From NCBI GenBank assembly GCA_964582415.1, contig CAZOSF010000030.1:1-26784 (forward strand): DNA of 26,784 bases, given 5' to 3'. Shown here in pieces: positions 7,220-15,026 of this stretch (positions within the stretch are counted from its first letter, which is position 1; each line of letters begins with the position of its first letter). Position numbers and translations under genes: made by a program. Below the pieces are notes generated by a model. It did no database searches. It was not told the origin of the DNA and worked only from the letters and a program-made list of their open reading frames with translations. The stretch is from CAZOSF01 sp964582415 (lineage in GTDB: Bacteria; Bacteroidota; Bacteroidia; Flavobacteriales; Flavobacteriaceae).

Positions 7220-7965
7220 TAATACCAACGTGTGTTATCGAAACTATTTTTCTTCCAATAATAAGCCATGATAAAGCCAAACAAAGCCCCTCCAATATGG
7301 GCCCAATTGGCAATATTTTGTCCAAAAATAGATACTCCTGTGAGACCACTGAATAAATCCAATAGGATTAGGGCAGGAATGAAATATTTAGCCTTGATGG
7401 GTACGGGAAAGAATATAAGCATCAAGGCGACATTGGGGTATAACATCCCAAAGGCCACCAATACACCGTATATCGCACCGGAAGCTCCTACTGCCGGTGT
7501 ATTGAAAGCATCATATCCGCCTTTAAGAGTTTCCAAGGGAATTTTTTCAAGGACAGCGGTGTTATAATTTCCGGTTTCGAATAAATGCTGGATCTGCTGT
7601 GGGTTCCAACCTATTGCCGCAAGTTGTTCCATTACTGAATGAACTTCAATGTAGGCCACCAAATTGTGAATAAACGCTGCCCCCAATCCTGCAGAAAAAT
7701 AAAAGAAAAGGAACTTGTTGCGTCCCCATTGCATCTCGAGTGGGGAACCAAAGGCCCACAGCGCATACATATTGAAAATAATATGCATATAGCCCCCATG
7801 CATAAACATATGGCTTACAGGTTGCCATACCTGAAAATTGGGGTTTTCGAAATAGAAAAGAGCGAAAAGTCGGAAAACAATATCACCAGATATTAGCGTA
7901 CCCGCAAAGAATAATACATTGCAAATAATCAAAACCTTAATCGTCTCTGGTATGCCTCTCATCAT
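7219..7965 (-). CDS. Rhomboid-family intramembrane serine protease
   Basis: This 248-residue multi-pass protein cleaves transmembrane substrates inside the inner membrane. It shows WQPVSHMFMHGGYMHIIFNM (the conserved His/Asn region of TM2), the catalytic Ser about 162 in GASGAIYG and the catalytic His about 223 in NWAHIGGALFG. About 50 residues between hydrophobic segments (roughly 104-155) form an enlarged loop. Two ATGs, at 7965 and 7962, are possible. The first overlaps the mutL stop as ATGA, suggesting coupling, and is chosen. The downstream gene is a second, diverged rhomboid, so this is a tandem pair that may have arisen by duplication or may act as partners. Confidence 0.94.
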   Translation of the reverse strand: MMRGIPETIKVLIICNVLFFAGTLISGDIVFRLFALFYFENPNFQVWQPVSHMFMHGGYMHIIFNMYALWAFGSPLEMQWGRNKFLFFYFSAGLGAAFIHNLVAYIEVHSVMEQLAAIGWNPQQIQHLFETGNYNTAVLEKIPLETLKGGYDAFNTPAVGASGAIYGVLVAFGMLYPNVALMLIFFPVPIKAKYFIPALILLDLFSGLTGVSIFGQNIANWAHIGGALFGFIMAYYWKKNSFDNTRWY

Positions 7966-9806
7966 AAAAAACGTTTGTCTAAATCTGAAACACTCAATGT
8001 AATTACTACCGGACGATTGTCTGGGGAAACACTGGGTTCCTTACAGGCAAATAACTGATTAATTAAATGCTCCTGTGCTTCCACTTTAAGGGAAACTCCG
8101 GTTTTAATCGCCATACTTTTTGCCAAGGATTTTGCCAAAATATCATTTTGACTAAAGCCTTCCCCTGGTACATCATTTTCAAAATCGGCCAACAATTGAT
8201 GTAGGATTCCCTCCACACTACTCTCTTTCAGCCCAACAGGGAGGCCACTAATTTCGATAGATTCCTCCCCAAAACTTCCGAAGACAAAACCCGTGTACTC
8301 GAGCTGCTCCCGTATACTTTCCAATAGGGTCATTTGTGGATTAGTGAAATTCAGCACTAATGGAAACAATAGCTGCTGGCTCACCGCTTCCTGAATGGTA
8401 ATGCTTTTCAAAAATTCTTCATACAACACTCGTTGATGGGCCAAATGTTGGTGAATTACCATGAGTCCACTTTTAATGGAGCTTACAATGTATTTGTTTT
8501 GAATTTGAAAAGTTACTTGTTGCGTGGGTGCTTCGGAACTCTCAAACAAACTTCCGGTAACCTCCTCACTCTCCACTTCAAAGCTGGCAGCGGAAAATGC
8601 TTGTCCTTCTTCATCGTCCAAACCCACATAAAGGGATTCCCATTTTTTAGGTGCTTCCCTATGAAACGGAAATCGAATATTTCCTTGTTTGGATTCCTTT
8701 TGAAAGGGATTAAAATCTCTATCCACCTCTATAGTAGGAATAGAAGGGGATTTCTTTGAATACTCATAAGGGGTATCAAACCCCGCATCTTTTTCAAAAT
8801 CCAAGGCTGGGGCAATCTGAAACTGTCCCAAGCTGTGTTTTATCGTAGAACGAAGCATGGCATAAATAGCATGCTCATCCTCAAATTTGACCTCGGTCTT
8901 GGTCGGATGAATGTTAATGTCGATGGCGTGTGGATCCACTTCCAGATATAAAAAATACCCAGGATGATTTTCAGATCGCATCAAACCTTCAAAGGCTGAA
9001 ACCACTGCATGATGCAAGTATGGACTCTTGATATAGCGGTCATTCACAAAGAAAAACTGCTCGCCCCTGCTTTTTTTAGCATATTCGGGTTTCAACACAA
9101 AGCCGTTTACCTTTACAATATCGGTTTCTTCCGAAACTGGCACCAATTTTTCATTGGTCTTTGAACCAAAAATATTGACGATTCGCTGTCGTAAATTAGT
9201 GGCGGGTAAATTGAAAACATCTCCGCCATTGTGTACCATTTTGAAAGTTACCTGAGGATGAACCAAGGCCACACGATTGAATTCATCAATAATATGTCGC
9301 GTTTCCACTGGATTGCTCTTCAAAAAATTTCTTCGTGCCGGGATGTTATAAAATAGATTCTTTACAGAAATAACCGTTCCCGTTGGGGTAACTATGGCCT
9401 TCTGCTCCTTGACCTCACTTCCTTCAATTAAAATGTGCGACCCGAGCTCCTCTTCTGCCACCTTGGTTTTCATCTCTACGTGCGCAATTGCTGCAATAGA
9501 TGCCAAAGCTTCTCCACGAAATCCTTTGGTGTGTAGGTTAAATAAATCTTCTGCCGTTTTAATTTTGGAAGTAGCGTGTCGTTCAAAAGAAAGACGGGCA
9601 TCGGTGGGACTCATCCCAGCGCCATTATCGATGACTTGGATGAGGGTTTTTCCGGCATCCTTCAGCACCAATTTTATTTCGGTAGCCCCAGCATCAATAG
9701 CATTTTCCATCAATTCTTTTACCACGGAAGCAGGGCGCTGCACCACTTCTCCTGCGGCAATTTGATTGGCTACATGGTCGGGTAGTAATTGAATGATATC
9801 GGCCAT
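7962..9806 (-). CDS. mutL: DNA mismatch repair protein MutL
   Basis: MutL links mismatch recognition by MutS to downstream strand processing. The 614-residue protein has a typical GHKL ATPase N domain: ELMENAIDAG (catalytic Glu 34), DNGAGM (61-65 region), TKGFRGEALASIAAIA (93-108), and GTVISVKNLFYNIPARR (143-159). A variable linker runs from about 335 to 430, followed by a C-terminal dimerisation domain. The endonuclease motifs known from many MutL proteins are not recognisable: the DQHAxxExxxxE site reads HQHLAHQRVLYEE (452-464), and the CPHGRP site reads SPDNRP (594-599). The start codon lies 9 bases after the small membrane gene, and the stop overlaps the rhomboid start. Confidence 0.96.
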   Translation of the reverse strand: MADIIQLLPDHVANQIAAGEVVQRPASVVKELMENAIDAGATEIKLVLKDAGKTLIQVIDNGAGMSPTDARLSFERHATSKIKTAEDLFNLHTKGFRGEALASIAAIAHVEMKTKVAEEELGSHILIEGSEVKEQKAIVTPTGTVISVKNLFYNIPARRNFLKSNPVETRHIIDEFNRVALVHPQVTFKMVHNGGDVFNLPATNLRQRIVNIFGSKTNEKLVPVSEETDIVKVNGFVLKPEYAKKSRGEQFFFVNDRYIKSPYLHHAVVSAFEGLMRSENHPGYFLYLEVDPHAIDINIHPTKTEVKFEDEHAIYAMLRSTIKHSLGQFQIAPALDFEKDAGFDTPYEYSKKSPSIPTIEVDRDFNPFQKESKQGNIRFPFHREAPKKWESLYVGLDDEEGQAFSAASFEVESEEVTGSLFESSEAPTQQVTFQIQNKYIVSSIKSGLMVIHQHLAHQRVLYEEFLKSITIQEAVSQQLLFPLVLNFTNPQMTLLESIREQLEYTGFVFGSFGEESIEISGLPVGLKESSVEGILHQLLADFENDVPGEGFSQNDILAKSLAKSMAIKTGVSLKVEAQEHLINQLFACKEPSVSPDNRPVVITLSVSDLDKRFL

Positions 9807-9815
9807 TGAATGGGC

Positions 9816-10106
9816 TTAGGTAAAAATACTCAGGTCGAAGTCAATCAACCATAGGAACAAAAACACCAAAATTGCAATGATAATCCACACGGTTTTATTG
9901 AATTCCACATTCGAGCGATTGCGATGGTTTTTGCGCATTTCACTCCACTGACCGGAGAAATCGTTGTCATTAAAAGTCTCCGCGTACATATCGAATTTCG
10001 TGGAATGGTCTTTCGGAACGGCTCCCTGTTTACCCCGGTAATATCTTGGGGTATAATTGAAACGATTGTTCGTTTTTAGTCGTTTAATTAAGGTGAATTT
10101 AATCAT
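9816..10106 (-). CDS. Small C-terminally anchored membrane protein of unknown function
   Basis: From the ATG at 10106 the protein has 96 residues. It starts with a basic segment (MIKFTLIKRLK), has a soluble region rich in charged and aromatic residues (RFNYTPRYYRGKQG), and ends with one membrane helix (TVWIIIAILVFLFLWLIDF) and the tail DLSIF. An in-frame extension to 10145 exists but lacks an ATG and would run through a good promoter-like box, so it is rejected. Similar proteins sit beside ribH or mutL in Flavobacteriaceae and, from memory, are sometimes labelled as a riboflavin synthase subunit. Nothing in the sequence supports that function; the name probably comes from the neighbouring ribH. 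Confidence 0.78.
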   Translation of the reverse strand: MIKFTLIKRLKTNNRFNYTPRYYRGKQGAVPKDHSTKFDMYAETFNDNDFSGQWSEMRKNHRNRSNVEFNKTVWIIIAILVFLFLWLIDFDLSIFT

Positions 10107-10120
10107 AGCGGTACTGTTTT

Positions 10121-10128
10121 CAAATGTA
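10121..10128 (-). promoter_or_regulatory. Candidate -7 box for the small membrane protein and mutL
   Basis: Read on the minus strand the site is TACATTTG, an exact TAnnTTTG match, 14 bases upstream of the ATG at 10106. No TTG occurs at the usual 19-21 base distance. It could start a separate transcript for the small protein, mutL and the rhomboids, since a 78-base gap separates them from ribH. Confidence 0.3.
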
Positions 10129-10184
10129 GGCAAAATCAAAAACAATGCCGTATCGCTTTTGTGAAAAAATGTTAACAGGAACTC

Positions 10185-10682
10185 CTAGAAACGGGCGTCC
10201 TTTCGAAGCTGTGCCATCTTAACCGCTGCTATCGCGGCCTCGGTTCCTTTATTGCCATGCTTCCCTCCGCTTCGATCGATGGCCTGTTGCAGCGTATTGT
10301 CTGTTAGCACACAAAAGATGATGGGAATATCTCCCTGAACATTTAGGTCTTTGATACCCTGTGCCACGGCATCACAGACAAAATCGAAGTGTCGCGTTTC
10401 GCCTTGTATCACACTGCCAATGGCAATTACACAGTCCAACATATCGTAGGATTGTGTCATTTTTTTACAGCCATAAATCAGTTCGTAACTACCCGGGACA
10501 TTCCAACGAACAATATTTTCCTTGATGGCACCACAGTCGATAAGTGCCTCGAAAGCCCCTTGGAACATGCCTTCTGTAATGGAAGGGTTCCACTCAGAAA
10601 CAACAATCCCAAACCGAAAGTCCTTCGCGTTTGGGATTGTATTTTTATCGTAAGAGGATAAGTTTTTCTCGGACGTTGCCAT
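10185..10682 (-). CDS. ribH: 6,7-dimethyl-8-ribityllumazine synthase
   Basis: Lumazine synthase condenses 5-amino-6-ribitylamino-uracil with dihydroxybutanone phosphate to give lumazine, the step before riboflavin synthase. The 165-residue length is typical. Family segments are all present: VVSEWNPSITEGMFQGA, the VPGSYELI loop, CVIAIGSVIQGETRHFDFV with the active-site His, and SGGKHGNKGTEAA near the C terminus. A short N-terminal stretch (MATSEKNLSSYDKN) precedes the core. The start codon lies two bases after the TPR gene stop, so the two are co-transcribed. No other riboflavin genes are in the window. No FMN riboswitch is visible upstream, where the coding region of the TPR gene abuts. Confidence 0.96.
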   Translation of the reverse strand: MATSEKNLSSYDKNTIPNAKDFRFGIVVSEWNPSITEGMFQGAFEALIDCGAIKENIVRWNVPGSYELIYGCKKMTQSYDMLDCVIAIGSVIQGETRHFDFVCDAVAQGIKDLNVQGDIPIIFCVLTDNTLQQAIDRSGGKHGNKGTEAAIAAVKMAQLRKDARF

Positions 10683-10684
10683 GT

Positions 10685-11452
10685 TTATTTCATTGCTTGC
10701 GCCTGACTTGCAAGCGTCTTTGCTTTGGCAACTTCTGGAGCATCCTTAAATTCTTCCACTATTCGGTTAAAGAATTCATAGGCTTCTGCAGATTTTCCTA
10801 GAGAAAGGGCGGTAATTCCCGCTTTCATCAAGAAGCGTGGCGTGGTTACATCGTTGTTGCTGATAGCTACCGCTTCTTTGTAGTACTTTAATGCCTCTTC
10901 AGGTTGGTTCAACTGGAGGAATGCATCCCCGATACCCCCTTTTGCTAAGGGAGCCAATACTAAATCGTCACCACTGAACTGGTCTAGGTATTTAATGGCT
11001 TCCTGATATTTTTTGGTATTCAAATAGGCCATACCCGCTTGATAGGTAGCAATATTTCCAGTAGGAGTACCGCTGTACTTATCCGCAATGTCTACCAATC
11101 CGTATTTACCAGCGTTTCCATTCAATGCCATATTGTACAAAGAATCTTTGGCAGTGGTAGCTGTAACCGCTTGCTCATAATAGGAGCTTGCCTGGTAAAT
11201 CTCGTTGGTTGCCTCTTCTTGCTTTGGTTCCAAATAGAATTTGTTCACCAAGATGTAGCCTAAAACCACAACAGCTACTGCAGCTACAGCACCGAAAATA
11301 ACCTTTTGGTTTTTCTCTATCCATGCTTCGGTTTTCGTTGCCCCTTCATCTAGGGATTTGAATACTTCTGCAGTTGTACTTCCTTCTTCAAGCTCTATAT
11401 CGCTTTCGGCCTTCTTTTTTGGTTTATAGCCTCTTTTCTTGTAGGTTGCCAT
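10685..11452 (-). CDS. Tetratricopeptide-repeat protein with one N-terminal membrane helix
   Basis: The 255-residue protein has a basic, then acidic cytoplasmic N terminus (YKKRGYKPKKKAESDIELEE), one membrane helix at about 51-70 (VIFGAVAAVAVVVLGYILVN), and a helical region outside the cytoplasm with TPR-like units, such as PTGNIATYQAGMAYLNTKKY and QLNQPEEALKYYKEA. The topology resembles the YfgM type of periplasmic TPR protein, but that is an analogy of layout, not proof of function. It is first in the block leading to ribH and faces recF across a 139-base divergent region. Confidence 0.85.
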   Translation of the reverse strand: MATYKKRGYKPKKKAESDIELEEGSTTAEVFKSLDEGATKTEAWIEKNQKVIFGAVAAVAVVVLGYILVNKFYLEPKQEEATNEIYQASSYYEQAVTATTAKDSLYNMALNGNAGKYGLVDIADKYSGTPTGNIATYQAGMAYLNTKKYQEAIKYLDQFSGDDLVLAPLAKGGIGDAFLQLNQPEEALKYYKEAVAISNNDVTTPRFLMKAGITALSLGKSAEAYEFFNRIVEEFKDAPEVAKAKTLASQAQAMK

Positions 11453-11472
11453 ATTCTATAATTAATGCGGGG

Positions 11473-11480
11473 CAAAAATA
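11473..11480 (-). promoter_or_regulatory. Candidate -7 box for the TPR-ribH block
   Basis: On the minus strand this reads TATTTTTG, an exact TAnnTTTG match, 20 bases upstream of the TPR gene ATG at 11452. It lies in the divergent region between that gene and recF. I see no -33 TTG at the usual spacing. For recF itself the best match is TAACTTTC at 11576-11583, with one mismatch, which is weak. Confidence 0.35.
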
Positions 11481-11591
11481 AAATTTTTATTACAATTAAA
11501 AAGGGAAAAATCAATAATTTGCGGTCACTGGAACTGGATTTCTACACCTTCTGGGTAATCGAAAATTGCCAAGCATAACTTTCTCAATTTG

Positions 11592-12671
11592 ATGATTTTA
11601 CAAAAATTATCCTTACTGAATTACAAAAATTTCGAAACCAAATCCTTCGAATTCGATCCCAAGATTAACTGTTTCGTTGGCTTGAATGGAGTTGGGAAAA
11701 CCAATGTATTGGACGCCATCTACCATTTGTCCTTTGGAAAGAGTTATTTCAACCCCATTACCCTACAAAATATCAAGCATGGCTCTGATTTCTTTGTGAT
11801 AGAAGGGAATTATGAAAAGGGGGACAACCCTGAAAAAATAGTGGTGAGTGCCAAAAAGGGACAGAAAAAAATCATCAAAAGGAATGGAAAGATTTACGAA
11901 AAATTCAGTGAACATATCGGCTTCCTGCCTTTGGTGATTATCTCTCCCAGTGATCGTGATCTCATTATCGAAGGCAGTGAAACCCGGAGGAAATTCATGG
12001 ATGGGGTAATCTCACAGGAAGATCCACTTTACCTTCAAACCTTATTGAAGTATAATAAAGTCCTCGCACAACGCAATTCACTGTTGAAGTACTTTGTTGC
12101 CAATAACACCTTCAATAAAGATACACTGGACATATACAATGAGCAACTCCATGCGTATGGAATGGAACTTTTTGAAAAAAGAAGCGGTTTCATTGAAGAA
12201 TTCCAACCCATTTTTATGGAACGGCACAAGGCTATTAGCAACGGAAACGAAACTGTGAGCCTGCGCTATGAGAGTCAGATACAGGAACAACCCTTACTCC
12301 ACCTTCTTGAAGAAAACTTTCAAAAAGACCGGATGACCCAATATACCAATTTTGGTATACACAAAGACGATTTGGTATTTGAAATCGATGGGCACCCCAT
12401 TAAAAAATTCGGTTCTCAGGGGCAGCAGAAATCCTATCTCATCGCCTTGAAATTGGCACAATTCGATTTCCTAAAGGCGCATAGCCAAGTGAATCCCATC
12501 CTTCTTTTGGATGATATTTTTGATAAATTGGATGAGGAGCGTGTAGGACAAATCATCGCCTTGGTGGATGAAGCCAATTTCGGTCAACTCTTTATCAGTG
12601 ATACCCATGCGGAAAGAACCGAAGAAGTCATAAAAAAAGTACATCAGAGTTATAAAATGTTTGCCTTATGA
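11592..12671 (+). CDS. recF: DNA replication and repair protein RecF
   Basis: RecF is an SMC-like ATPase that, with RecO and RecR, loads RecA at single-strand gaps. From the ATG at 11592 the protein has 359 residues; the TTG at 11589 would add only one. Walker A is GLNGVGKTN near residues 30-38. The family segment GSETRRKFMDGVISQED follows, then the ABC signature region FGSQGQQKSYLIALKLAQ, and Walker B LLLDDIFDKLDEERV near the C terminus. These are all expected features, and the length is normal. The stop overlaps the next gene as ATGA. recF followed by a small lipoprotein and a DUF721 protein is a usual order in this family of bacteria. Confidence 0.97.
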   Translation: MILQKLSLLNYKNFETKSFEFDPKINCFVGLNGVGKTNVLDAIYHLSFGKSYFNPITLQNIKHGSDFFVIEGNYEKGDNPEKIVVSAKKGQKKIIKRNGKIYEKFSEHIGFLPLVIISPSDRDLIIEGSETRRKFMDGVISQEDPLYLQTLLKYNKVLAQRNSLLKYFVANNTFNKDTLDIYNEQLHAYGMELFEKRSGFIEEFQPIFMERHKAISNGNETVSLRYESQIQEQPLLHLLEENFQKDRMTQYTNFGIHKDDLVFEIDGHPIKKFGSQGQQKSYLIALKLAQFDFLKAHSQVNPILLLDDIFDKLDEERVGQIIALVDEANFGQLFISDTHAERTEEVIKKVHQSYKMFAL

Positions 12672-13078
12672 GATGGACCCTACTCTTTCTAGTCGTTGCC
12701 TTTTCCTGTGGAAAACCCGACCCAGAAGCCTTGAAATCGAAGCTCACGGGCTATTGGGAAATCGAAAAAGTGCAACTTCCCGATGGTTCCGAGAGAGAAT
12801 ACAGTATCAATACCACGATCGATTATATCGAAGTGAATGGCGAAGAAGGGGTTCGGAAAAAATTACAACCCCAATTGGATGGTAGTTTCAAAACCTTCGA
12901 TCAAAACGAGCAGTTCAACACTCTAGTGCGAAACGACAGCCTAATTCTTCAATATGCTACGCCTTTCGCCACATGGGAAGAAGCGGTATTGGAAGCAGAT
13001 GGTACCGTCCTTACAGTACTTAACAGCGATGGAAAAAAGTTTTTTTATAAAGCCTTCGAACCCCTATCTTTAGAATAA
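12668..13078 (+). CDS. Small lipoprotein of unknown function (lipocalin-like size and pattern)
   Basis: This 136-residue protein has a lipoprotein signal peptide (RWTLLFLVVAFSC, Cys 14), so the mature part is probably tethered to a membrane. The mature region starts with LTGYWEIEKVQLPDGSE and continues with alternating strands, which resembles small lipocalin-like or copper-resistance-like beta-barrel lipoproteins in Bacteroidota. That fold assignment is an inference from pattern only. It is four-base coupled to recF upstream and lies two bases before the DUF721 gene. The conserved position may reflect shared transcription rather than a shared role. Confidence 0.8.
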   Translation: MRWTLLFLVVAFSCGKPDPEALKSKLTGYWEIEKVQLPDGSEREYSINTTIDYIEVNGEEGVRKKLQPQLDGSFKTFDQNEQFNTLVRNDSLILQYATPFATWEEAVLEADGTVLTVLNSDGKKFFYKAFEPLSLE

Positions 13079-13080
13079 TT

Positions 13081-13377
13081 ATGAGCAAACGTTTTGGCGA
13101 ACATACTTCTTTAAGAGATGTCTTGAATGACTTCATCGCTTCCAATAGGCTTAACAAAGGCCTGGATAAGGTCACTGTGGAGGAAGCTTGGCACCAACTC
13201 ATGGGGCCCGCCATATCCAAATACACAGATAAAGTAATTTTAGAGGGCGACACTTTGCGCGTTCGACTTAGTTCATCGGTGCTTAGGGAGGAACTGAGTT
13301 ACGGAAAGGATAAAATCATCCAAATGTTGAATGAAGAAGTAGGTAGAGATCTGATAAAGAAATTGGTACTGCAATAA
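13081..13377 (+). CDS. DUF721 (DciA-like) protein
   Basis: A 98-residue cytoplasmic protein with the DUF721 pattern: an N-terminal helix (HTSLRDVLNDFIASNRLNKG), VEEAWHQLMGPAISKYT, then a strand-rich part (LRVRLSSSVLREEL) and a C-terminal helix. The DUF721 family includes the bacterial DciA helicase operators/loaders, which act in replication initiation. Its place beside recF is consistent with a replication role, but many Bacteroidota carry only this short form and its function there is not proven from sequence. It ends one base before a strong terminator hairpin. Confidence 0.87.
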   Translation: MSKRFGEHTSLRDVLNDFIASNRLNKGLDKVTVEEAWHQLMGPAISKYTDKVILEGDTLRVRLSSSVLREELSYGKDKIIQMLNEEVGRDLIKKLVLQ

Positions 13378-13401
13378 AAAAGCCGCTAAAAAGCGGCTTT
13401 T
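13378..13401. terminator. Bidirectional terminator between the DUF721 gene and ndk
   Basis: AAAAGCCGCT (13378-13387) is the perfect reverse complement of AGCGGCTTTT (13392-13401), with a 4-base loop of As. The stem is GC-rich in the middle and flanked by A-runs and T-runs, so it would work on both strands. It separates convergent genes. Confidence 0.9.
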
Positions 13402-13424
13402 CAATTTCTATTTACCAGAATCAA

Positions 13425-13844
13425 TTAGAAAATTTCACGTCCAGCGAAATGGAATTGACTTTCGATTTCTGCGTTTTCGTCACTGTCGCTACCATGAACA
13501 GCATTCTCACCGATAGACGCAGCATATAATTTACGGATAGTACCTTCCGCAGCTTCGGCAGGATTTGTAGCTCCGATAAGGGTTCTAAAATCTTCTACTG
13601 CATTTTCCTTTTCCAATACAGCGGCTACGATAGGACCACGAGTCATATATTCAACCAATTCCCCAAAGAATGGACGCTCTTTGTGGATGGCGTAAAAAGC
13701 TTCAGCATCTGCCTTGGTCATTTGCGTCAATTTCATTGCGGCAATACGGAATCCTGCTGCAGTAATTTTTTCCAAAATTGGCCCAATGTTACCTTTTTCA
13801 ACACTATCGGGCTTCAACATAGTAAATGTTCTGTCTGTTCTCAT
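13425..13844 (-). CDS. ndk: Nucleoside diphosphate kinase
   Basis: Ndk moves the gamma phosphate from ATP to other nucleoside diphosphates through a phospho-histidine. The 139-residue length is standard. Visible are the N-terminal FTMLKPDSVEKGNIG, the HKERPFFGELVEYM helix, GPIVAAVLEKENAV, GATNPAEAAEGTIR and the active-site motif NAVHGSDS with His 117. The gene is a single transcription unit: its own promoter lies upstream at 13865-13894, and a shared terminator lies downstream. Confidence 0.97.
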   Translation of the reverse strand: MRTDRTFTMLKPDSVEKGNIGPILEKITAAGFRIAAMKLTQMTKADAEAFYAIHKERPFFGELVEYMTRGPIVAAVLEKENAVEDFRTLIGATNPAEAAEGTIRKLYAASIGENAVHGSDSDENAEIESQFHFAGREIF

Positions 13845-13864
13845 GGGTTTTTCAAAATTTGGTG

Positions 13865-13894
13865 CAAAAGTACGCTTTTAGGATTCAAACGCAA
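13865..13894 (-). promoter_or_regulatory. Promoter of ndk (-33/-7 Bacteroidota type)
   Basis: On the minus strand, a TTG (13894-13892) is followed by 19 bases and then TACTTTTG (13872-13865), matching both the -33 and -7 elements and the usual spacing. The -7 box ends 20 bases before the ndk ATG. This is the best complete promoter match in the window. Confidence 0.6.
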
Positions 13895-13909
13895 GTGATT
13901 AACCATTCT

Positions 13910-14950
13910 TTAATATTGCTGGGCATACGATTCAAACAGAAAATTGTCTTCCCCTCGTAATTCAAAAGTGACTTGCTCCTTCTCGAAATTAAATTTGAGG
14001 ATGCCAAAATTGAGTCTTTTGATGATATTGCTGACGCGATACTCATTGGATTCACTTCCGTAAGTAAGATACGTATGGGTAAGTCCACTCGTAGTGAAAT
14101 CCACCAATGGATACGAAAGCTCCGGATTAGGGTTTACAGAAATTTCACCTAAATGCCTGTCACCGCTTACTAGAAATACGTTTTTTGCTTTTGCGTTTTC
14201 AAGAACGTTATAAAATCGCTGTACCTCATTGGGAAAATTTCCCCATTTCTCCCATCCATGTTCATTACTTAAGAATTGAATACTGCTAACAATCATGGTA
14301 AACGTGGCCGTATCGTCCAGTAATTCGTTTTCCAACCATTGCCACTGAGCTTCCCCCAATAGCGTTTTGTTTTCTTCTGGCCCCCAAGGTTCATATCTAA
14401 ATCCCGCTTTCGTACCTCTCAAAAGACTATCCCTGAAACTACGGGTGTCCAGAAGTATAATTTTAACCGATCCTTCCGGATGGGAAACTGTATGGGAGAA
14501 ATAGACGCCTGCTCTATTTCGGATATCGGCCTCTTTTGGCACATCCAAAAAATCCAATAATAGCGCCTTGGCTTCCTCTTTATATTCCCAGTATTTACCA
14601 CCGTCATTCAACCCATAGTCATGGTCATCCCACGTACCAATAATTTTAGTCTGCTCACGCAATTTTTGATATCCAGGGTGCTGTTTTACTTTTTCATAAT
14701 CCGATCTCATTTTCTGCATGTCTTCAGTATCGGAATAAATATTATCCCCTCCCCATACAAAAAGGTCGGGTTCGTTCTCAAGAATTGGCTCCCAAAGAGG
14801 TTGCTCCATATCTTGATGATTACAACTGGCAAAGGCAATGACCAAAGCATCGGATGGATTTATATCGGCGGTTGCTGGCTTGGGTGTCGTGCGATTTTCT
14901 CCGCAGGAAAGTGCTAACAGGGCAAGAAAAAGAGGGATGAGACGTTTCAT
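13910..14950 (-). CDS. PhoD-like alkaline phosphatase/phosphodiesterase lipoprotein
   Basis: From the ATG at 14950 the protein has 346 residues, with a lipoprotein signal (KRLIPLFLALLALSC, Cys 16). The upstream in-frame extension to 14998 lacks a signal-like start and crosses a promoter-like box, so it is rejected. The metallophosphatase motifs are VWGGDNIYSDT (metal ligands near 69-70), IIGTWDDHDYGLNDGG, FRDSLL and VSGDRHLGEIS near residue 250. Together these suit the PhoD/alkaline phosphatase D superfamily, which cleaves phosphodiesters or monoesters outside the cytoplasm. The protein would be tethered to a membrane facing the periplasm or surface, for example to scavenge phosphate. No Pho-box can be judged here. 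Confidence 0.9.
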   Translation of the reverse strand: MKRLIPLFLALLALSCGENRTTPKPATADINPSDALVIAFASCNHQDMEQPLWEPILENEPDLFVWGGDNIYSDTEDMQKMRSDYEKVKQHPGYQKLREQTKIIGTWDDHDYGLNDGGKYWEYKEEAKALLLDFLDVPKEADIRNRAGVYFSHTVSHPEGSVKIILLDTRSFRDSLLRGTKAGFRYEPWGPEENKTLLGEAQWQWLENELLDDTATFTMIVSSIQFLSNEHGWEKWGNFPNEVQRFYNVLENAKAKNVFLVSGDRHLGEISVNPNPELSYPLVDFTTSGLTHTYLTYGSESNEYRVSNIIKRLNFGILKFNFEKEQVTFELRGEDNFLFESYAQQY

Positions 14951-14971
14951 AAAGACAATTGTATATACTCT

Positions 14972-14979
14972 CAAAAATA
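14972..14979 (-). promoter_or_regulatory. Candidate -7 box for the PhoD-like gene
   Basis: The minus strand reads TATTTTTG, an exact TAnnTTTG match, 21 bases upstream of the ATG at 14950. A TTTG lies further upstream (14999-14996) but at 16 bases spacing, shorter than usual. It sits in the short divergent region shared with the DHH phosphoesterase gene. Confidence 0.35.
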
Positions 14980-15012
14980 CGTTACATCTTTCAGACAAAC
15001 GTTAAGAAATCG

Positions 15013-15020
15013 TATCTTCG
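15013..15020 (+). promoter_or_regulatory. Candidate -7 box for the DHH phosphoesterase operon
   Basis: TATCTTCG differs by one base from TAnnTTTG and ends six bases before the ATG at 15027, so the transcript would have almost no leader. No -33 TTG is visible at the expected spacing. Confidence 0.27.
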
Positions 15021-15026
15021 CACCCT

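Noticed and set aside
10107..10145. N-terminal extension of the small membrane protein
   Set aside because: It has no ATG and would run over an exact TAnnTTTG box, so the ATG at 10106 is preferred.
14951..14998. N-terminal extension of the PhoD-like lipoprotein
   Set aside because: The lipoprotein signal starts at the ATG at 14950, and the extension overlaps a promoter-like box.
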